The notes under the pieces: generated by a model
What the model was told of the DNA's origin: nothing
The model's database searches: none
The model's input: the letters and a program-made list of their open reading frames with translations, nothing else
Part shown: piece by piece, positions 58,563-64,000 of the stretch
Position numbering within the stretch: position 1 is the stretch's first letter
Layout: each line of letters begins with the position of its first letter
Source of the DNA: Pseudorhodoferax sp. Leaf267
Lineage (GTDB): Bacteria > Pseudomonadota > Gammaproteobacteria > Burkholderiales > Burkholderiaceae_C
NCBI RefSeq assembly: GCF_001422405.1
Contig: NZ_LMMV01000024.1
Coordinates: 274,613-338,612 of the forward strand
Reading direction: 5' to 3'
DNA length: 64,000 nucleotides
Position numbers and translations under genes: made by a program

Positions 58563-59558
58563 ATGAACCTGGCCTCGCTGCGCTACCTCGTCGCGCTGCA
58601 CGAGCACCAGCATTTCGGCCGGGCGGCGCTGGCCTGCCACATCACGCAGCCGGCGCTGTCGAACGCGCTGCGCGCGCTGGAGGCCGAGCTCGGCACGGCC
58701 ATCGTCAAGCGGGGCCGCAGCTACGCCGGCCTCACGCCCGAGGGCGCCCTGGTGCTGGCCAGCGCGCGGCGCATGCTGCACGAGCGCGAGCATCTGCAGC
58801 AGGAGCTCGATAGCGGGGCCGACGCGCCGCAGGGCCGGCTGCAGCTGGCCGCCGTGCCGACCGCGATGCCCATCCTGGCGCGTTTCGCGGCGCTGCTGCA
58901 GGCGCGGCACCCGGGCATCGTGCCGGTGGTGCGGTCGCTGAGCTCGCCCGAGATCGAGGCCGGGCTGGACGGCTTGTCACTGGATCTGGGGCTGGGCTAC
59001 ACGGACCGGCTGCAGGCGCCGGCCGGCGGTGGCGGGCGGCTGGCCGCCTTGCCGCAGTACACCGAGCATTACTTCCTGCTGCGGCGCGCGCGCCGGCCCG
59101 GCCCAAGCCTGCAGATCGGCCCGCCCATGCCCTGGGCCGATGCCGCGCACCTGCCCTTGTGCCTGCTGACCCCCGAGATGCACAACCGCAGCATCGTGGA
59201 CCAGGCCTTCGCCAAGGCCGGCGCCACGGTGCGCCCGGCCATCGAGACCAATTCCATCACCGCGTTGGCGCTGGCCGTCCTGGCCGGCGAGGTGTGCAGC
59301 GTGATGCCCGGTGCGCTGGTCGGCACGCTCCAGGGCGAGGGGGCACTGCAGGCCCGCCCGCTGGCCGCGCCCGAGGTGCTGACGCCGATCGGCTTCGTAC
59401 GGATGCCGGCCGAGCGGCCCCCGCGGGCACTGCGCGCGGCGCTGCAATTGGCTGGCGAGCCGCAGTGGCTGGCCATCGCCGCGGCGCACAGCGGCCGGCT
59501 GGCACGGCCCGTGCAAGCGGCACCGGTGCGTGGACGGACGTCCACCAGAACCGCATGA
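58563..59558 (+). CDS. LysR-family transcriptional regulator
   Basis: This 331-residue LysR regulator has helix-turn-helix SLRYLVALHEHQHFGRAALACHITQPALSNALRALEAELG (read in sections) and an effector domain from about residue 90. By eye it resembles the LysR proteins linked to formate dehydrogenase genes in Burkholderiales, but no fds genes are here, so the target is open. It begins 4 bp after apbC and its stop overlaps the acyltransferase start (ATGA), which places it inside a longer transcript. The tail past about residue 300 is Arg/Ala-rich and poorly conserved. Confidence 0.88.
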   Translation: MNLASLRYLVALHEHQHFGRAALACHITQPALSNALRALEAELGTAIVKRGRSYAGLTPEGALVLASARRMLHEREHLQQELDSGADAPQGRLQLAAVPTAMPILARFAALLQARHPGIVPVVRSLSSPEIEAGLDGLSLDLGLGYTDRLQAPAGGGGRLAALPQYTEHYFLLRRARRPGPSLQIGPPMPWADAAHLPLCLLTPEMHNRSIVDQAFAKAGATVRPAIETNSITALALAVLAGEVCSVMPGALVGTLQGEGALQARPLAAPEVLTPIGFVRMPAERPPRALRAALQLAGEPQWLAIAAAHSGRLARPVQAAPVRGRTSTRTA

Positions 59559-60628
59559 CGCCGCATTTTTCCGCCTACCTCGACCTCGTCCGCATCGCCT
59601 GCGCGGTGCTCGTGGTCCTGAGCCATCTGGCGCACAGCCCGCTGGTGAGCGCCTACCTGTGGCCGTTCTCGTACGTGGGCAACGAGGCCGTCATGGCATT
59701 CTTCGTGCTGTCCGGCTTCATCATCGCGTACGTGCGCCACACGCGCGAGAAGACCGTGCAGGACTACGCCATGGCCCGGCTGGCACGGCTGTACTCGGTG
59801 ATCCTGCCGGCCATGCTGCTCACGCTGGTGCTCGACGTGGTGGGCACCGCCGTCAACGCAGCGCACTACGCCGGCGCGCGGGCGTTCTCCGATGGAAATC
59901 CGCAGGTTGCCTATGGCCTGTCGGCCCTGATGCTCAACGCTTCGTGGGGCATCGACCAGCATTTCGGCAGCAACGGGGCCTACTGGTCCATCCCCTACGA
60001 GTTCTGGTACTACGTGCTGTTCGGCGCCTGGGCGTTCTTCTCGGGCCTGCCGCGGCTCGCGCTCACGCTGCTGGCCGCGCTCGTGGCCGGCCCCAGGATC
60101 CTGCTGCTGATGCCGGTGTGGCTGCTGGGCGTGGCCCTCTACCACGCCCGTACGCTGCGGCGGCCCGCCTGGCTCGATGCCATGGCGGCCATCGGGGGCC
60201 TGGCGTTGCTGCTGTGGATGCTGCGCGCCGATGCGTCGTCGCTGGGCAAGGCCGGGGTGCTGGGTCTGGAGCCCGACGGCCTGGCGTGGCAGTACCTGGT
60301 CGGCTGCTGCATCGCGGCCCATCTGTTCGGCGCGCCGCGCTTCACGCATTTGCTGGACCGGCTGTTCCAGTGGATCCGGCACCCCATGCAGTGGGCAGCC
60401 GATTCCACGCTGGCGTTGTACCTGTTCCACCTGCCGGTGCTGCACGCGCTGCATGCCGTGCTGGCGCGCGGTGAGCACAGCGCCGCCGCCATGGCGCTGG
60501 TGGTGCTGGCGCCGTTCGCGGTCGCGCTGACCCTGGGGCACTGGTGCGAGATGCACAAACGCCCCTTGCGCGCCGGGCTCGCGCGTGCGTTGCAGCGCCT
60601 GCGGCCGGCAGCGGAGCCACGTCCATGA
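59555..60628 (+). CDS. Acyltransferase-3 family membrane protein (OafA/YrhL-like)
   Basis: This 357-residue polytopic membrane acyltransferase modifies cell-surface sugars, typically with acetyl groups. It begins YLDLVRIACAVLVVLSHLAH with the family Arg and catalytic-type His. Then come NEAVMAFFVLSGFIIAY and MARLARLYSVILPAM, and about ten membrane segments can be counted. It overlaps the LysR gene by 4 bases and the next membrane protein by 4 bases. It is probably the first enzyme of a surface glycan modification module with the downstream glycosyltransferase and GtrA genes. Confidence 0.9.
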   Translation: MTPHFSAYLDLVRIACAVLVVLSHLAHSPLVSAYLWPFSYVGNEAVMAFFVLSGFIIAYVRHTREKTVQDYAMARLARLYSVILPAMLLTLVLDVVGTAVNAAHYAGARAFSDGNPQVAYGLSALMLNASWGIDQHFGSNGAYWSIPYEFWYYVLFGAWAFFSGLPRLALTLLAALVAGPRILLLMPVWLLGVALYHARTLRRPAWLDAMAAIGGLALLLWMLRADASSLGKAGVLGLEPDGLAWQYLVGCCIAAHLFGAPRFTHLLDRLFQWIRHPMQWAADSTLALYLFHLPVLHALHAVLARGEHSAAAMALVVLAPFAVALTLGHWCEMHKRPLRAGLARALQRLRPAAEPRP

Positions 60629-62430
60629 CGCCGCGCGCGGGGAGCGCATTTGCCGTCTGCATGGGCTTCGTGCTGGTGTTCGGCTGGCTCGCCGTCGGCC
60701 TCGGCGCGGACGCGACCTGGGACACGCGCAACTACCACGTCTACAACCCCCATGCCCTGCTGGCGGGGCGGCTGCAGCTCGACCTGGCGCCGGCGCAGAT
60801 GCAGACCTACTTCAACCCGGCCATCGATCTGCCCGTGCACTGGCTGCAGGCCCGGCTGTCGCCTCGGCAGGTGGCTTTCGCCGTGGGCGGCTTCCAGGCG
60901 CTGTGCGCGGCCCTGGTGTTCCTGATCGCGCGCACCGTGCTGGCCGGCCCCGGCGTGCTGGTGCCGGCCCTGCTGGCTGCGCTGGGCGCGGCCAGCGTGG
61001 CCTTCGTGGCCCAGCTGGGCACGTCGGCCGGCGACAGCAGCAGCGCCGTCTTCGTACTGGCGGCCTTGGCGCTGCTGTGCCGTGGCGTGGCGGCGGGCCC
61101 GCAGCGCCCCGTGTTCCCGGTGTCCTGTGTGTGGATCGGCATCGCCATGGGCCTAGGGGCCGGGCTCAAGCTCACGAATGCGCCCTTTGCCGTGGCGATG
61201 GGCCTGGTGCTGCTTGCCGTGGCTGGCGGCCGCTTGCGCCACCGGCTGCTGGCCGTGGCGTGCTACACGCTGGGTGCGGCGGCCAGCTTCGCGTTGGCAA
61301 CAGGCTGGTGGTTCTGGCAGCTATGGCAGGCGTTCGGCAATCCGCTGTTTCCGCAGTTCAACAGCATCTTCGGGTCGGCGCTGGCATCGGCAACGTCCGT
61401 GATCGACACGCGCTGGGGGCCCGTGAACCTGCTGGAGCGGCTGGGCTGGCCGCTGTGGATGAGCCTGCGGCCCCACCGCATCCACGATTCGCCCATGTAC
61501 AACGCCCTGTGGGCGCCGGCTTACGCCGTGGTCATCTCCTGGGGTGGCAGCCTGCTATGGCGCTGGCTGCGGCGCGCGCGGCCTGGCCCGGCGGCCGCGC
61601 CGTTGCCGGGCGCACCGGGCCCGCAGCGTGCGTTCACGGCGCTGGCGCTGTTTGTGGCCGCCAGCTACCTGGTCTGGCTCAAGGTGTTCAGCATCGGGCG
61701 CTACATGATCGCCATCGAGCTCCTGCTGCCGCTGCTGCTGGTGGGCTGCCTGTGCCGCTGGCTGTCGAGCGCCAGGGCGCTGGCTGTGACGGTGGGGCTG
61801 GCGCTGGCGAGCCTGGGCCTGGGCGTGGTGCAGTCGAACTTCGGCCTGCGTGCGGCATGGGGCGAGCAGGCCATGCGCGTGGAGGTGCCGCCCATCGAGA
61901 GCCCGGCCACGGCCAGCGTGCTGGTGGCCGCGGGCGACGAGCCGATTGCCTGGATCTTTCCGCGGTTCCCGGCCGAGGTGGCCATCCTGAGGGTCTCTGG
62001 CAATTTCCCGCGCTCGGCGGCCTTCGACCAGAAGGTGGCGCGCACGGTGGCCGATCGTCGGGGCCCGGTATACGTGGTGGCGCAGGCGGCAACGCCGTGG
62101 CATGCGGTGCGGCTCGCGCAGATTGATCACCAACTGGCGGCGTTGCCCGCACCGGCGTGCCGCTGGGCGGGCTGGCTCATGGCCCGCATGCTGCAGTACC
62201 GGGGCTTCGATGTCGCGCTGGACGGGCGCGGCACGTGCGCGGCGCGCACGGCCCTGGACCTGCAGGCCGTCGAAGCCACGAACGAGGTGCTGCAGACGCG
62301 CGCCGACGCGCAGCTGCGCGCGGTCGGGCTGCGGCTCGTGCCCGGTAGTTGCCGGGTGCATGCGGCTGCGATCGGCCGCATGGAGCTGCCCTACCAATTC
62401 TGTGCCGCTGCGGCCGAACACACACCATGA
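60625..62430 (+). CDS. Large polytopic membrane protein, probable GT-C glycosyltransferase
   Basis: This 601-residue protein has about ten hydrophobic helices in its first 420 residues and a soluble C-terminal domain of about 170. An acidic motif after TM1 (GLGADATWDTRNYHVYNP) resembles the conserved Asp loop of GT-C transferases. The opening DTRNYHVYNPHALLAG is common in uncharacterised Burkholderiales membrane proteins. It overlaps the acyltransferase and GT2 genes by 4 bases each. It may be the transferase that uses the lipid-linked sugar made by the GT2 and flipped by GtrA. That is inference from gene order. Confidence 0.75.
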   Translation: MTPRAGSAFAVCMGFVLVFGWLAVGLGADATWDTRNYHVYNPHALLAGRLQLDLAPAQMQTYFNPAIDLPVHWLQARLSPRQVAFAVGGFQALCAALVFLIARTVLAGPGVLVPALLAALGAASVAFVAQLGTSAGDSSSAVFVLAALALLCRGVAAGPQRPVFPVSCVWIGIAMGLGAGLKLTNAPFAVAMGLVLLAVAGGRLRHRLLAVACYTLGAAASFALATGWWFWQLWQAFGNPLFPQFNSIFGSALASATSVIDTRWGPVNLLERLGWPLWMSLRPHRIHDSPMYNALWAPAYAVVISWGGSLLWRWLRRARPGPAAAPLPGAPGPQRAFTALALFVAASYLVWLKVFSIGRYMIAIELLLPLLLVGCLCRWLSSARALAVTVGLALASLGLGVVQSNFGLRAAWGEQAMRVEVPPIESPATASVLVAAGDEPIAWIFPRFPAEVAILRVSGNFPRSAAFDQKVARTVADRRGPVYVVAQAATPWHAVRLAQIDHQLAALPAPACRWAGWLMARMLQYRGFDVALDGRGTCAARTALDLQAVEATNEVLQTRADAQLRAVGLRLVPGSCRVHAAAIGRMELPYQFCAAAAEHTP

Positions 62431-63452
62431 CGACCCCGCACCCCATGAAGACCCTTGCCGACTTCCAGCTTTCGCCGCAAGGCCCCACGGCCCAGCCCGA
62501 TGCACCGGTCGCGGTGCGCATCGCCGTGGTCATCCCCTGCTACAACGAAGCGCTGGCGATCGGGCAGACGCTGGACGAGATCCGGTCCGTGCTGCCGCAT
62601 GCCGCCCTGCATGTGTTCGACAACAACTCCAGCGATGACACCGCTGCCGTGGCCCGCGCGCATGGCGCGCAGGTCAACGGCGTCAAGCTGCGCGGCAAGG
62701 GCAACGTGGTGCGCCGCATGTTCGCGGACGTGGAAGCCGACATCTACGTGATGGTCGATGGCGACGCGACCTACGACCCGGCGGGCCTGCGGCAGCACAT
62801 TGCCATGCTGTGCGACGAAGGCCTGGACATGCTGGTCGGCACCCGTGTCGACGACCACCAGGATGCGCAGACCTACCGACCCGGCCACCGCTGGGGCAAC
62901 CGCCTGCTGACGCAGTCCGTGGCCGGCATCTTCGGCGGCATGTTCACCGACATGCTGTCCGGCTACCGCGTGTTCTCGCGGCGCTACGTCAAGTCGTTCC
63001 CGGCCATCTCGCACGGCTTCGAGATCGAGACCGAGCTGACCGTCCACGCGCTGGAGTTGCGCATGCCGTATGCCGAGGCGCCGGTGGCCTACCGCGCGCG
63101 CCCCGAGGGCTCCACGAGCAAGCTGTCCACCTACCGCGACGGCTGGCGCATCCTCAAGACCATCATGAAACTGTTCATCGCCGAGCGCCCGCTTGCATTT
63201 TTCTCGATGGTGGCCGCGCTCACGGCGTTGCTGGCCGTCGGCATCAGCGTGCCGCTGGCCATCACCTATTCGCAGACCGGACTGGTGCCGCGCCTGCCGA
63301 CTGCCATCCTGGCCACCGGCATGATGCTGTGCGCCATGCTGTCGCTGGTGTGCGGCGCGATCCTGAACACGGTCACGACGGGGCGGCGCGAAGCCAAGCG
63401 CCTGTTCTACCTCTCGGTCCCGGCGCTGCCGCGTGGCGGGGCGCGCCCATGA
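62427..63452 (+). CDS. Family 2 glycosyltransferase, polyprenyl-phosphate type
   Basis: This 341-residue protein has a GT-A fold domain: RIAVVIPCYNEALAIGQTL, HVFDNNSSDDT, the DxD-like motif YVMVDGDATYDP, then GFEIETELTVHAL. Two C-terminal membrane helices follow (FFSMVAALTALLAVGI and ILATGMMLCAMLSLVCGAIL). This is the DPM1/GtrB architecture, which links a sugar to undecaprenyl phosphate. Its ends overlap both neighbours by 4 bases. With GtrA it forms two of the three parts of a Gtr glycan-modification system. Confidence 0.9.
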   Translation: MTTPHPMKTLADFQLSPQGPTAQPDAPVAVRIAVVIPCYNEALAIGQTLDEIRSVLPHAALHVFDNNSSDDTAAVARAHGAQVNGVKLRGKGNVVRRMFADVEADIYVMVDGDATYDPAGLRQHIAMLCDEGLDMLVGTRVDDHQDAQTYRPGHRWGNRLLTQSVAGIFGGMFTDMLSGYRVFSRRYVKSFPAISHGFEIETELTVHALELRMPYAEAPVAYRARPEGSTSKLSTYRDGWRILKTIMKLFIAERPLAFFSMVAALTALLAVGISVPLAITYSQTGLVPRLPTAILATGMMLCAMLSLVCGAILNTVTTGRREAKRLFYLSVPALPRGGARP

Positions 63453-63862
63453 ATCTGGCCGGCGGCGCGTTCGCCAGGTTCTGCATCGTCGGCGCGCTCG
63501 GTTTCCTGGTCGACGTGGCCGTGCTGTATGCGTTGGCGCTCGTGCTGGGCTGGTATGGCGCACGCGTGCTGTCGTTCCTGTGCGCGGCCACGTTCACCTG
63601 GGTGCTGAACCGGCGACACACCTTCGCCGCCGGAGCGGCCGAGGCGACATCCCGCGCTGCGGTGGGGCGGGAATACCTGCGCTACCTGCTGTCCATGCTG
63701 GGCGGCGGGGCGGTGAACTACCTGGCCTACTCGCTGGTGCTGCAGTGGAGCGCCAGCCGCCAGGCACCCTTGCTGGGCGTGGCTGTCGGCAGCGTGGCGG
63801 GCCTCGTCGTCAACTACGCGCTGGCGCGACACGTCGTGTTCAAGAAGCGCCCTTCTCCGTAG
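63449..63862 (+). CDS. GtrA-family membrane protein
   Basis: This small 137-residue protein has four hydrophobic segments. It begins FARFCIVGALGFLVDVAVLYAL and contains FLCAATFTWVLNRRHTF and GLVVNYALARHVVFKK, all hallmarks of GtrA. GtrA is thought to flip undecaprenyl-phosphate-linked sugar across the inner membrane. It overlaps the GT2 gene by 4 bases and closes the module. About 35 bp beyond it an insertion sequence seems to begin. Confidence 0.9.
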   Translation: MNLAGGAFARFCIVGALGFLVDVAVLYALALVLGWYGARVLSFLCAATFTWVLNRRHTFAAGAAEATSRAAVGREYLRYLLSMLGGGAVNYLAYSLVLQWSASRQAPLLGVAVGSVAGLVVNYALARHVVFKKRPSP

Positions 63863-63899
63863 GCGCGCCCGGTCGCGGCACCGGGCCGCTTCGGCCTAG

Positions 63900-64000
63900 C
63901 AGGCTGCTGAAATACCGAGGTCCCTGCCGCGTGTCCTGATCCGCAAGCGGTAGCGCGCAGGACAATGCGGCATGCGCGGATCCGACACCTTCACCGAAAG
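63900..64000 (+). mobile_element. Left end of an insertion sequence with transposase start (partial)
   Basis: Starting near CAGGCTGCTGAAAT (63900-63913) the sequence looks like an IS terminal repeat. At 63972 an ATG opens a frame reading MRGSDTFTE up to the window edge. Openings of this kind are typical of IS5/IS1182-type transposases in proteobacteria. The tetranucleotide CTAG lies directly outside the presumed end (63896-63899) and might be the target. The right end is outside the window, so family and limits are tentative. Confidence 0.55.

Overview
The window is high-GC, densely coded DNA from a betaproteobacterium. The best guess is Burkholderiales, near Comamonadaceae. This rests on gene content: three Bug-type receptors of tripartite tricarboxylate transporters, a type IV minor-pilin operon ending in pilY1 and pilE, an AcnA-type aconitase, an ApbC carrier, many LysR regulators, and short GC-rich intergenic palindromes. 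No rRNA, tRNA, CRISPR array or replication origin was seen. No stretch without a gene exceeds about 240 bases.

Positions 1-15.2 kb are a sugar-acid catabolic region. On the left, a ManD/RspA-type dehydratase (cut by the window edge) and an SDR similar to gluconate 5-dehydrogenase face a DgoR-like regulator and a galactonate dehydratase (dgoD). On the right, a seven-gene, tightly overlapping operon encodes a polar-amino-acid-type ABC transporter, then kguK, kguD and ptxS. The 14-bp palindrome known as the PtxS operator in Pseudomonas lies just upstream of that operon at 15231-15244. A 13/14 copy lies in the divergent promoter of the first cluster at 1791-1804. The simplest reading is one 2-ketogluconate-responsive regulon in which an ABC importer takes the place of the usual KguT permease. 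Between these blocks sit a GlxA regulator, a cysteine hydrolase and an MFS carrier, followed by a Bug receptor, an OHCU decarboxylase (uraD) and a LysR regulator.

Positions 15.3-31 kb hold further catabolic cassettes. There is an SRAP-family protein lacking the usual Cys2. Next is a five-gene hydroxy-acid operon (FMN oxidase, RraA-like aldolase, 2-hydroxyacid dehydrogenase, two Bug receptors) with a divergent LysR gene and a clear operator-like inverted repeat. An orphan AAA ATPase follows. The last cassette is a ROK-regulated CUT2 sugar ABC operon with a sugar-phosphate-isomerase-like protein and a Gfo/Idh/MocA dehydrogenase.

Positions 31-58.5 kb are mostly housekeeping, signalling and surface genes: a GAF-PAS-GAF hybrid kinase, a CBS protein, an esterase-like lipoprotein, a VOC protein, arfB and acnA. 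Then come fimT-pilV-pilW-pilX-pilY1-pilE, a DUF429 protein, an FlhG-like ATPase next to a diguanylate cyclase, a SulP transporter, a secreted nuclease, metG, a periplasmic-binding-protein/BarA-like kinase pair, and apbC with a LysR gene.

Positions 59.5-64 kb are an overlapping cell-surface glycan module (acyltransferase, polytopic membrane protein, GT2 glycosyltransferase, GtrA). At the right edge an insertion sequence appears to begin.
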